A stretch of 64,000 nt of DNA from contig NZ_BSOB01000017.1 in assembly GCF_030160295.1 (NCBI RefSeq), positions 214,049 to 278,048 on the forward strand, given 5' to 3'. The position numbers and the translations under genes are program-made. The notes under the pieces were generated by a model, which had not been told where the DNA came from, made no database searches, and saw nothing but the letters and a program-made list of their open reading frames with translations. Positions 45,411 through 53,672 of the stretch are shown piece after piece (the stretch's first letter is position 1; each line of letters opens with the position of its first letter). Origin of the DNA: Dyella acidisoli. GTDB taxonomy: Bacteria > Pseudomonadota > Gammaproteobacteria > Xanthomonadales > Rhodanobacteraceae.

Positions 45411-46703
45411 TCACGCCGCAGCAGCGACAGGCACCGACAGCCGCGCCCGCCGCGCCTTCTCGTAAAAATACAGCGCCGACACCAACGTAATCAGCATGCC
45501 GATGCCTGACAACGTCATCACCGTCTGCGCATAGAACGATGCCCAAGACAAATGCATGCCGCCGAATTCCTTAACCAGGATTATCGCCACGCTACCCATA
45601 TAGCCGCTGCTATCGGCGATATACATGATGAAGCCGACATTGCCGCCAACACGGAACGTCGCCAGCATGCGTTCGAAGAAGGTGGCGTTATACGGCACGT
45701 AAGCCAGATACAGACCGAAACCGCTTAGGCCAATCCAGCCCAGTGGATCGATCATGGCGTGGTTGTGCATCCAGGTGGCTAACACGGCGATGCTGAAGCC
45801 ACCGAAGATCAGTACGTGATTGAGCATCAGCGCCCTGAGGTTATTGCGCACAATCATGGTGAAGGCTGTGATGATCAACACCGCAACAGCGATCGGTGCT
45901 TCAGTCTCAGTGAACACCGAGGCATCGCCGCCGTGGCCGAGATCGCTCCATATTTCCGCTGCGAAATTGTCACGGAAATCGCGCGTGATGGTCAGCGCCA
46001 CATAGGCCATCACGATCATCGCGATGCCGGGCAGGAAGCGTGCCAGGAAGGCGCGCCGCGTAGCGGCATCCATCGGCAAGCGCACACTGCGCGCGGCCAC
46101 ATCGGCAGCGTCCGGCGCAGGCAGGTGTTCCAGTACCCAGACTGCCAGGCACAGCGGTGCGATGAACAACAAGCCGGTGGTGAAGGGCATCCAGAATTCA
46201 CTCACATGCCAGTGCACCATCAACCACATGCCGACGGATTTCACCACGCCGGAGCCCACGATAAAGCTGGCACACATGCATGCACCCATCATCTCGGTGC
46301 CGCGGCGTCCTTCCAAATATCCGAAGATCACGCCCCACACCATGCCTAGCGGCAGGCCGTTGAGGAATAGAAACGGGATATTCCACGGCGCTGGAATCAG
46401 CGCGAAACCCAACAGCGCGATCCATGAGAAACCGATCAAGCAGACGAGTGTGCGTGCGCGATGCTGGCGCTGGATCTCGGCGATCCAGGTAATCCCGCGC
46501 ACCTTGCTCAGCATGTATCCAAAAACCTGTGCGATGACCAGCCACACCTTGTAATCGATGCCGCCGACGTGAAGGCCATCGAAGGATGCGGCAGTGAACG
46601 GTTTGCGAAATGCATACATCGACGCATAGGCCAGAAACGCCGCGCTGCCGGCCAGCAGGTTGATCATCAAGGGATGGCGGTAAAGACGCGACGCAATGAA
46701 CAC
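45411..46703 (-). CDS. MFS-like 12-TM membrane protein (DUF5690-like)
   Basis: A 430-aa inner-membrane protein with about 12 hydrophobic segments. The first helix and loop, FLAYASMYAFRKPFTAASF, recall the RK-containing start of organophosphate:phosphate antiporters (GlpT/UhpT). Other segments are MVWGVIFGYLEGRRGTEMMG and NVGFIMYIADSSGYMGSVAIILVKEFGG. I place it in the DUF5690 group by overall look; the family function is not established. It lies between the phn locus and the phospholipase C gene, so transport of an organophosphate is a guess from context. Confidence 0.6.
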   Translation of the reverse strand: MFIASRLYRHPLMINLLAGSAAFLAYASMYAFRKPFTAASFDGLHVGGIDYKVWLVIAQVFGYMLSKVRGITWIAEIQRQHRARTLVCLIGFSWIALLGFALIPAPWNIPFLFLNGLPLGMVWGVIFGYLEGRRGTEMMGACMCASFIVGSGVVKSVGMWLMVHWHVSEFWMPFTTGLLFIAPLCLAVWVLEHLPAPDAADVAARSVRLPMDAATRRAFLARFLPGIAMIVMAYVALTITRDFRDNFAAEIWSDLGHGGDASVFTETEAPIAVAVLIITAFTMIVRNNLRALMLNHVLIFGGFSIAVLATWMHNHAMIDPLGWIGLSGFGLYLAYVPYNATFFERMLATFRVGGNVGFIMYIADSSGYMGSVAIILVKEFGGMHLSWASFYAQTVMTLSGIGMLITLVSALYFYEKARRARLSVPVAAAA

Positions 46704-46841
46704 GGAAATATCCGGTAAACCGCTGAATGGCGATGCCGGCAGAGTGGACGTGTCAGGTTACAGCGGCGTGGCGATCGCTAGGCGCGGGAACGGGAAAGGT
46801 CTAGAGCGGTTTGAGCTCTGGTCACCCTGTGAAAAGCAGTT

Positions 46842-46866
46842 CCCTCCCCTGCTTGCAGGGGAGGGG
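46842..46866. terminator. Hairpin after phospholipase C gene
   Basis: An 11-bp perfect stem CCCTCCCCTGC / GCAGGGGAGGG with a 2-nt loop lies downstream of the phospholipase stop (46920). The same stem family occurs at 54988-55011 and 55279-55304. A T run is weak, so it may be a repeat rather than a true terminator. Confidence 0.5.
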
Positions 46867-46919
46867 TACACCTATTCAGTGGCGCATGGCTGATGAGAAA
46901 GCCTTGCAACAAGGGACGT

Positions 46920-48968
46920 TCAGTGCGGTGGCTCGGTCGTGCTCGGCAGCCCGTTTTCCATATGCCCGCACAAACGGCGTGACCAGTTGCTCAAGCCTGC
47001 AACGATCGCCTTGAGGTCGTACCAGTTCGCGCTGCTGCTCAGATTCCAGGTGTCGTTAACGCTGCCGCCTGCAGGCACGGTATAGGTGCGCATGTCGGAG
47101 GCGTTATAGCCGTTGGTGACCGTCATCGAGCAACTGCTGGTGCCAGCATTGCTCATGGTCAGCGTGACCGTGCCGGCGCTCGGGTTGTAGCTGATGGCAG
47201 TTTCCGGCATGACAGCCGCCGACTTGGCGCTGCCCTGGTAATGACGCATGAAACCGTTCGGTCCGTGCACTTCCAGCGCGTAGGTTCCGCCGTTGAACAC
47301 GCTGCCGTTCCAATAATCGGAAACGGACGCATTGGTGCCCACCGTATAGGTCCACGGGCCGGTGCTGCTGCTGCGATTGAATGCATAGACCTGAAACACC
47401 ACGCCAACCGTACCTGTATTGATGAAGTCGATATCGAACTGGTTGGCGGACGTGTTGATGCTGCCTTGCGCGTCTATCGTGTAAGGCAGCGCGCAGGCCG
47501 GGTAAATGCCGGTTTCGGCGGTCGGCATGGTTTGTGTCTTCGGCACCGTTGGTGCCGGCAAGGTGGAACATTCCGTGCTCGATTGCGATACGTAGTTGCT
47601 GGTCGACGGCAGGCTTGGCCAGTTCGTGTTGCTGCCGCTGAAATCGAAGGCGGCGGTGAGATCGCCGCAGACTGCCCTGCGCCATGCGCTGATGTTCGGT
47701 TCGGTCACGCCGGTCCATTGCTCCAGAAATTGCAGGACCGAGCTGTGATCGAAAACCTGCGAACACACACGGCCGCCGTAGGTCCAGGGAGACACGATGA
47801 TCGCTGGTACGCGGTAACCCAGTCCGATCGGTGAGGCATTGATCGTGCTGCCGGATTCATTGACCGTGCTCAGTTCGCCCGACGTGCTGACGGTGGACTT
47901 GCCGCCGGTGATGGATGACGGTGGGCACGGCGGCGGCACATGATCGAAGAAGCCGCCGTTTTCATCGTAATTAAGGATAAAGACCGTGCTGGCATATACG
48001 CTGGGATTGGACGCCAGTGCGGCCACCAGTTGAGCGGTGAGGTTTTCGCCATCCGGCGGTTGATAGTTCGGATGCTCCGACAGCGACGCAGGTGCGACGA
48101 CCCATGAGACCTGCGGCAAGGTGTTGTTGGTGACGTCGTTTTGGAAGGCCGTCACGATGTTCGACACGGTCGCCATGCCCTGGTCGTACAGCGCGGAACC
48201 GGGCGCGGCGTTTTTGAAATTGGCGAACCACGCCAGTGCGTTGTCGTCGAAATTGTCGCTCTGCTGGTAGACCTTCCAGCTCACACCGGCCGACTGCAGG
48301 CGTTCGGCATAGGTAGTCCAGGTCCAGCCCGAGCTGGATTCGGTGTCGTCCAATACAGGCGAGGTACCTACCGAAAGTCCGTTGCTGCCGGTGAACAGGA
48401 ACAGGCGATTCGGATTGGTGTCGGTGAGCGTTGAACAGAAATACTGGTCGCAGACGGTGAAGCTGTCGGCCAGTGCGTAGTAGAACGGCAGGTCGTTGCG
48501 GTTGTAAAACCCCATGCCAAGCCCCGGCGAACGCGCCGTATTCCATGCATTGAACTTGCCGCCGTTGTTGATGGCCGTGTCGGTGGTGAAGCCCATCGAG
48601 GATGCGCTGATGCAGGTGGCGTTGGTCTTGGTCGTATCCAGATGGAAAGGCAGGATGTAGTTGCTCTTGTACGGCTGATACCACACGTTGTTCCCCGTGA
48701 GCGTGGTGCTGGGCAACGGCGCCGGCACGGGATCGTTGAAGCCGCGCACACCGGGGCGGCTGCCGAAGTAGTGATCGAACGAGCGGTTCTCTTGCATGAA
48801 GATCACCACGTGCTTCACATCGCTGATGGTGCCGGTAACCGTGGCGGCCGGTGTCGCCAGCGCTTTGCGTATGGCTGGTGGCAGCATCGACATAGCTGTC
48901 AGTCCACCCGCGGCGCCGGCCGTTACCTTCAGGAATCGCCGACGCTTGATATCGTCGATCTCGCTCAT
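46920..48968 (-). CDS. Tat-exported phospholipase C (phosphocholine-specific type)
   Basis: A 682-aa exported phosphoesterase. The N-terminus has a twin-arginine signal (IKRRRFLKVTAGAAGGLTAMSML), and the ATG at 48968 follows GGGGAGAGG. The phosphoesterase domain (about residues 50-470) has VKHVVIFMQENRSFDHYFG, NPNRLFLFTGSNG and ENGGFFDHVPPP. The C-terminal part (about 500-680) holds two beta-rich repeats of the DUF756 kind (FDIDFINTGTVGVVFQVYA, SMTVTNGYNASDMRTYTVPAGG). Family members release phosphocholine or phosphate from phospholipids; an acid-phosphatase role is also known in the superfamily. Confidence 0.9.
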   Translation of the reverse strand: MSEIDDIKRRRFLKVTAGAAGGLTAMSMLPPAIRKALATPAATVTGTISDVKHVVIFMQENRSFDHYFGSRPGVRGFNDPVPAPLPSTTLTGNNVWYQPYKSNYILPFHLDTTKTNATCISASSMGFTTDTAINNGGKFNAWNTARSPGLGMGFYNRNDLPFYYALADSFTVCDQYFCSTLTDTNPNRLFLFTGSNGLSVGTSPVLDDTESSSGWTWTTYAERLQSAGVSWKVYQQSDNFDDNALAWFANFKNAAPGSALYDQGMATVSNIVTAFQNDVTNNTLPQVSWVVAPASLSEHPNYQPPDGENLTAQLVAALASNPSVYASTVFILNYDENGGFFDHVPPPCPPSSITGGKSTVSTSGELSTVNESGSTINASPIGLGYRVPAIIVSPWTYGGRVCSQVFDHSSVLQFLEQWTGVTEPNISAWRRAVCGDLTAAFDFSGSNTNWPSLPSTSNYVSQSSTECSTLPAPTVPKTQTMPTAETGIYPACALPYTIDAQGSINTSANQFDIDFINTGTVGVVFQVYAFNRSSSTGPWTYTVGTNASVSDYWNGSVFNGGTYALEVHGPNGFMRHYQGSAKSAAVMPETAISYNPSAGTVTLTMSNAGTSSCSMTVTNGYNASDMRTYTVPAGGSVNDTWNLSSSANWYDLKAIVAGLSNWSRRLCGHMENGLPSTTEPPH

Positions 48969-49162
48969 ACACCTCTCCCCAGCAAATGGCCGGCCCACGC
49001 CAGCCCCTGCGTAGCTCAGCGCGAAGCTGTTGCAGCGACTTGCCAGTGCGACGACAGCGAGCAGACGGGTGATAGATGGGTGGAGGAGCCTGTCACTTGT
49101 CTTCGACAGGCTGAACCATGCTTCACGTGGCGTGCACACGCGCGTGGCTCGTGCATAAAAAA

Positions 49163-49187
49163 TCCCGGCACAGGCCGGGATTTCCAT
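49163..49187 (-). terminator. Terminator after cysteine-peptidase gene
   Basis: Minus-strand stem AAATCCCGGC / GCCGGGATTT followed by TTA, 42 bp past the stop codon at 49229. It is nearly identical, including flanking bases, to the hairpin at 49845-49877. Confidence 0.75.
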
Positions 49188-49228
49188 GCATACAGCGCAC
49201 GAGTTCTGGTGGTGGTCCAAGCGTGGCC

Positions 49229-49777
49229 TCAGCGGAAGCTGATGATCGTGCGGCCGAGCCAGTTGGCGAAATCGTCGTACCGAACGCGTTGCAACTGGCC
49301 GCCGACACCCGCCGGCCAGGGATCACGCACCAAGAGCGTGAAGTTATTGCCGTTGTCTTCGTAACCGTAGACCACGTAATAGTGGATCGCCGTGCCAATG
49401 ATGACGATCTCGCCGGCATCGATGTCGGCGCGAAAATTCTCTTGGGTGTAATTGGCCTCGAAATGGCCGCCGATGTCATTGGGATAGATCGCGCCCCAAT
49501 TGGTGCGGATCAATTGCACGCGGGCGCTGTTGAGGTTGGCTCCGCCATTTTCCTGTTGGTTCGCAAGCAGGTCATACGTCGTTGCGCTGTTCCATTGTTC
49601 TAAGGTCGGTTTTGCCCCGGCATCGACCAAGCGGATCACGCTGGTGCGTGCAATCTCATACTGGCTTGGAGTGGTCAGGCCGTAATAGTTCCGGGCCATC
49701 AATTCCGCTGCAGCAAAGCACCAGGCTGGTGTTTCCTGTGCAATCAGGGCAGGCGGGTTGGGTACGGTGTTTGGCAT
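49229..49777 (-). CDS. Papain-like cysteine peptidase, AvrRpt2/C70-like
   Basis: A 182-aa protein with an AGGAGAG site before the ATG at 49777. The N-terminal QETPAWCFAAAELMARNYYG fits the Gln-x5-Cys start of papain-like folds (Cys24 by my count from this start), followed by a candidate His in AIHYYVVYGYE and Asp in LLVRDPWPAG. The size and motif spacing resemble the AvrRpt2 family and C39-like peptidases. There is no signal peptide. It is alone between two almost identical terminators, which suggests an inserted single-gene unit. The role (effector, toxin or housekeeping) cannot be told from the sequence. Confidence 0.7.
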   Translation of the reverse strand: MPNTVPNPPALIAQETPAWCFAAAELMARNYYGLTTPSQYEIARTSVIRLVDAGAKPTLEQWNSATTYDLLANQQENGGANLNSARVQLIRTNWGAIYPNDIGGHFEANYTQENFRADIDAGEIVIIGTAIHYYVVYGYEDNGNNFTLLVRDPWPAGVGGQLQRVRYDDFANWLGRTIISFR

Positions 49778-49844
49778 GAGCGTCTCTCCTGTGTGATGGG
49801 GCACGCAAAAGGACGTTCGACTGCGCAGGATGTGAACACACGCA

Positions 49845-49877
49845 AAAAAAATCCCGGCTCATTGGCCGGGATTTTTC
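49845..49877 (-). terminator. Rho-independent terminator after TonB receptor
   Basis: Minus-strand stem AAAAATCCCGGCC / GCCGGGATTTTTTTT, 43 bp past the receptor stop codon at 49920. A long T run makes this a good terminator. Confidence 0.88.
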
Positions 49878-49919
49878 ATGCACACATCGCATGTAATGTT
49901 TGGCAGTGGGCTTGTTGGG

Positions 49920-52418
49920 TCACCAGTGATAGATCACTTTGGTGTAATAGTAGCGCCCATTGAAGCCCGCGGGTGAAAAATTTGAATACGGGATGGTGCC
50001 GTTAACATTGTTCGCGGCGATGGTCTTGTCCGGATAGCTGTTGGTGGCGTTGTCCACGCCGAGCGTAAACGTCCAATTGTCCAGGTTGTAACTGCCTGCC
50101 ACGTCCAGCACCCACTGTGGACTGTAGGTTTGATTCAACAGGTACGAACTGTTGCTGTACGACGTGAAGCTGCCATAGCGGGTGAGGTTGCCGTTGAACA
50201 CCCACTGGCCCAGCGTGTAGTTCTCGTTGAGAATCAACTTGCTGCGTGGCGTTGAGTTGGCCAGCAGGCCTTTGACGTCGCGGTACGTCACACGCTGCAA
50301 CTGCAGGCCCAGCGCATTCAGTTGCTCCGGATTAGCGGCTACGTGCGTGACCTGCGTGCGGTTGTAGTTGTAGCTCAAGGTGCTGTTGAGCACGCCCGCG
50401 TTGCCAAAGTCGGAGCGGAAGCTTGCGACCAGATCGCCGCCCTGGGTGCGCGTGTCCACCGCATTGGTGAAGTACTGCGCCGAACTGAATGCCACGTTGG
50501 TGACACCGTTCGCGGCCAGATAAGCCACCACGGCCGGTCGATTGAGGCCGCTCAGCGTGTTTGAAAGCACGACGCGGTTGTAGACGTTGATCTGGTACAC
50601 GTCGAAGGTCAGCGTGAGCGGATCAATCGGATTGAACACCGCACCCACGGTGTAGTTATGCGAGCGCTCCGGCTTCAGCGCCTGCGCGCCCAGCAACTGC
50701 GCGACCTGATTGCTCACCGGCAACAGGCCGGTCTGGTAGATGCCTGGTGCAACGCCCGGGCCTGCGCTGCTCGGCGTGAGATACAGCGAGCCGATCTGCG
50801 AATAGTCTTCTTGGGCCAAAGAGGGTGCCCGGAAGCCGCTGGAGACACTTCCGCGCAACGCGAAGCGTGAGGTGAAGTCGTAACGGGCCGCCAGCGCGCC
50901 GGAGACGGTGTTGCCGAAATCGTTGTAGTCCTCATGGCGCACTGCAAACGACGTGCCCAGCTTGTCGGTGAGGTTGGTTTCCAGGCTTACGTACTGCGCT
51001 ACGTCGCTGCGGCTCCATGAGCCCGTGTTCACCGGACTGTAGCCGCTGAAGCCCTGCGAGCCGCCGCTCACGCCGGAAGTGCCTACGTAGTAGGAGCTCG
51101 GATCGCCAGCGCTGATCTGATACGTATTGCGCTGATATTCCGCACCGAACGCAAGCGTTACTGCATTCGGCAGCCAGCTCAGGTTGAAATCCTTCGCGAT
51201 GTCGACATCCGCCAACTGCTGAGCGGAAGAGACCACCCCATCGAAGAAGCTGGTGGGCGTGTAGCCGAAGTCGTGCAGGAAGGCGTAGTTGGCGGTGTGA
51301 ATGGTATCGAGCGATACGCGATTACCGCCGTAGTTGGCGCTCACGTCCCAGCGCCACCCACCGCTGGTGGTGCCGCGCACGCCGGCGACCAGCGATTGAT
51401 CGGTGCTGCGCGCCTGCAGCAGCGGCTGATAACCGCCTGGATAGAGCGCAGTAAGCAGCGACTTCACCGAAGACGGATAGCCGTATGGATTGCGATACAG
51501 CTCATCGGAAATCGCATTGCGTGAGCTGTAGCTGCCGAACGCGTAAAACTGGATGTTGTTGGTGATGTCGTACTGCGAGTTAAGGAACAGGCTGTGCTGG
51601 CTCACGGTGGGATCGCCGAACACCTGCCTGCGGCCCAATTGCGGGTAGCGGATATCCGCACCGCCGTGATTGGTCTCATCTTGATGCCCGTCATCCAGGC
51701 TGATGCGCAGCCAACCTTTGTCCCCATTCAACGGTATGCCGAAGTTGGCCGAACCCTGCCACTGCTTGCCGCCGCCGCGCTGGAAGCGACCGCCATCAAG
51801 TTCGACTGAGCCACCCTGTGCGCCGTGCTTCAAGATGATGTTGATCACGCCCGCGAGTGCGTCGGAGCCGTATTGCGCAGAAGCGCCATCGCGCAGCACT
51901 TCAATGTGATCGATCGCGGAAAGCGGAATGGTGTTGAGGTCCACCGGCGCTGAGCCGCGGCCGATGGTGCCATCCACGTTCACCATCGCGCTGGTGTGCC
52001 AGCGCTTGCCGTCGACCAGTACCAACACTTCATCCGGCGCAAGGCCGCGCAACTGCGCGGGGCGTTGCGAGTCGGTGGCATCGGTTGCAGCGGGGCGCGG
52101 GAAATTCAGTGACGGAATCAAGCGCGCCAAGGCGGTGGAAAGTTCGTTGGTGCCGGTGCTCTGCAGTGCGGAGGCGGGCACTACGTCGATCGGTGATAAC
52201 GACGTGCTGTCGGTGCGGTTCTGCGCGCGTGTACCGGTGACGATCACCGCTTGCAGATTCTTGGGGTTGCTGGGCTGAGTCGAGTTGCTGCTCTGCGCTG
52301 TGTCCTGTGCCGCTGCGGCAGAACCGAAAGCGAGTAGCAGCGAAGTGGTGAGTAGGGTGAGGGCGTAGCTGTTCTTGTTGGACCGCTGGTGATTGGGCCG
52401 GTTGTTGTCGTTGTTCAT
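49920..52418 (-). CDS. TonB-dependent outer-membrane receptor
   Basis: An 832-aa receptor. The signal segment is SYALTLLTTSLLLAFGSAAAAQ. The plug contains LQAVIVTGTRAQNRT, RGLAPDEVLVLVDGKRWH, IPLSAIDHIEVLRDGASAQYGSDALAGVINIIL, and the barrel ends FNGRYYYTKVIYHW. This plug type is the large, widely distributed group in Xanthomonadales, clearly longer than BtuB, so it is not taken as the cobalamin receptor despite lying divergent from the cob operon. The substrate is unknown. Confidence 0.9.
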   Translation of the reverse strand: MNNDNNRPNHQRSNKNSYALTLLTTSLLLAFGSAAAAQDTAQSSNSTQPSNPKNLQAVIVTGTRAQNRTDSTSLSPIDVVPASALQSTGTNELSTALARLIPSLNFPRPAATDATDSQRPAQLRGLAPDEVLVLVDGKRWHTSAMVNVDGTIGRGSAPVDLNTIPLSAIDHIEVLRDGASAQYGSDALAGVINIILKHGAQGGSVELDGGRFQRGGGKQWQGSANFGIPLNGDKGWLRISLDDGHQDETNHGGADIRYPQLGRRQVFGDPTVSQHSLFLNSQYDITNNIQFYAFGSYSSRNAISDELYRNPYGYPSSVKSLLTALYPGGYQPLLQARSTDQSLVAGVRGTTSGGWRWDVSANYGGNRVSLDTIHTANYAFLHDFGYTPTSFFDGVVSSAQQLADVDIAKDFNLSWLPNAVTLAFGAEYQRNTYQISAGDPSSYYVGTSGVSGGSQGFSGYSPVNTGSWSRSDVAQYVSLETNLTDKLGTSFAVRHEDYNDFGNTVSGALAARYDFTSRFALRGSVSSGFRAPSLAQEDYSQIGSLYLTPSSAGPGVAPGIYQTGLLPVSNQVAQLLGAQALKPERSHNYTVGAVFNPIDPLTLTFDVYQINVYNRVVLSNTLSGLNRPAVVAYLAANGVTNVAFSSAQYFTNAVDTRTQGGDLVASFRSDFGNAGVLNSTLSYNYNRTQVTHVAANPEQLNALGLQLQRVTYRDVKGLLANSTPRSKLILNENYTLGQWVFNGNLTRYGSFTSYSNSSYLLNQTYSPQWVLDVAGSYNLDNWTFTLGVDNATNSYPDKTIAANNVNGTIPYSNFSPAGFNGRYYYTKVIYHW

Positions 52419-52734
52419 TGCGGAAAGTTTCCCCTAGCGTATGACGTGCTGCTTTGCAGCAAGTCAGATTAGTGACAATGTCGTCCGCCCCCAACGGACG
52501 ATTGAGGCGAGCCATAGTCCAAATGGAAATATCCATGTCGAACATGCGCTTGCCACATAGCTACGGCTGTCCCCGGCCGTAGGCATCCCCACGCTTGCGT
52601 GTGCTGCATGGCGAGCATCGACGATGTATGGCGATCCTTCAACTCGTAAGCCGTGATGCCAATCCCAGCTTGCGTCCTTGCGCTGTATGGCGGGCTCCCT
52701 AGGCGGGTCGGGGAGCACGCTCTAAGATGCTCCG
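52419..52734. other. Intergenic region between TonB receptor and cobalamin riboswitch
   Basis: No gene is supported. Short hairpins such as CGTCCGCCCCCAACGGACG (52484-52502) and CTACGGCTGTCCCCGGCCGTAG (about 52560-52582) are present. The promoters of both divergent transcripts must lie here; no clear -35/-10 pair was recognised. Confidence 0.5.
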
Positions 52735-52945
52735 GCTTGAGGTGATCGTCGGCATGGCCGGCGGTTGAAACGGGAATCCGGTGCGCCGTCTGCGCGGCCA
52801 TGCCGGAGCTGCCCCCGCAACGGTAAGCGAGCAAAACGATCCACACACCGCCACTGTGCCATGTGCATGGGAAGGCGTGGATCGGAAGGCACCAGCCTTC
52901 GCTCGCGAGCCCGGAGACCGGCCTCATGTGAAACCGGACAGGCGG
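52735..52945 (+). promoter_or_regulatory. Cobalamin (AdoCbl) riboswitch
   Basis: The conserved core elements occur in order: GGTTGAAACGGGAATCCGGTG, GAGCTGCCCCCGCAACGGTAA (B12 box region), CCACTG, GGGAAGGC and CGAGCCCGGAGACCGGCC. It is on the plus strand, about 100 nt before cobO. Binding of adenosylcobalamin should shut down the downstream operon. Edges are approximate. Confidence 0.95.
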
Positions 52946-52989
52946 AGGGCCGTGTCGGGGCCGCTTCATCGCCGGTGCCGCTGCTGTTT

Positions 52990-53037
52990 TCCTCCTGCTA
53001 CTTGAGATGCCTGGCTTACGCCAAGGCATGCGGAGGG
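52990..53037 (+). promoter_or_regulatory. Likely riboswitch expression platform over the cobO ribosome site
   Basis: A hairpin ATGCCTGGC-TTAC-GCCAAGGCAT (53007-53029) ends directly before the Shine-Dalgarno GGAGGG (53032-53037). The upstream CCTCC at 52991-52995 is complementary to that ribosome site and could sequester it, so control of translation start is more likely than termination. Confidence 0.5.
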
Positions 53038-53042
53038 AATAT

Positions 53043-53672
53043 ATGAGCGACCATCCATCGCGCGATGCCATGACACCGGAAGAGCGCTATCGCGAGCGCA
53101 TGCAGCGCAAGAAAGAGTTGGTCGATCGCAAAATTGCGCGCGCCACCATTGATCGCGGCGTGCTGGTGGTGAATACCGGCAACGGCAAGGGCAAGAGCTC
53201 TTCCGGTTTTGGCATGCTGGCCCGTTCGCTAGGTCACGGCTTCAAGTGTGGCGTGGTGCAGTTCATCAAGGGCACTTTCTCCACCGGAGAGGAAGCCTTC
53301 TTTCGCCACTTTGCCGGCGACCAGCTCGACTACCACGTGATGGGCGAAGGCTTCACCTGGGAAACGCAGGACAAAGCGCGCGATATCGCTGCAGCGCAGG
53401 CGGCATGGAACATCGCTGCGGGCATGCTTAGCGATCCCGCGTACGACTTCGTATTGCTGGACGAACTCAATATTGCGTTGGTGAAGCAATACGTGCAGTT
53501 GGAGCAGGTACTCGCCGCCGTCACCGCGCGACCGCCACGCCAGCATGTGGTGATCACCGGACGCGGTGCACCTGATGGCCTCATCGCCGTCGCCGACACG
53601 GTGACTGAGATGCGCGTGGTCAAGCATGCATTCGATGCAGGCATCAAAGCGCAGAAGGGCATCGAGCTGTGA
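53043..53672 (+). CDS. cobO: Cob(I)alamin adenosyltransferase, CobO/BtuR type
   Basis: A 209-aa enzyme that adds the adenosyl group to corrinoids. The P-loop VNTGNGKGKSSSGFG and the ligand region FIKGTFSTGEE, FTWETQD and LLDELNIAL are typical. The ATG at 53043 follows GGAGGG. It is the first gene behind the riboswitch and overlaps cobB by GTGA. Confidence 0.96.
   Translation: MSDHPSRDAMTPEERYRERMQRKKELVDRKIARATIDRGVLVVNTGNGKGKSSSGFGMLARSLGHGFKCGVVQFIKGTFSTGEEAFFRHFAGDQLDYHVMGEGFTWETQDKARDIAAAQAAWNIAAGMLSDPAYDFVLLDELNIALVKQYVQLEQVLAAVTARPPRQHVVITGRGAPDGLIAVADTVTEMRVVKHAFDAGIKAQKGIEL

Noticed and set aside
49920-52418. BtuB identity for the receptor divergent from the cob operon
   Set aside because: The protein is over 200 residues longer than BtuB, the plug is of the general large-receptor type, and the riboswitch is on the other strand, so it does not control this gene.
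52469-53071. 200-codon minus-strand frame across the cobalamin riboswitch
   Set aside because: It lies on the opposite strand of conserved riboswitch elements and its translation shows no domain; structure of the RNA explains the sequence better.
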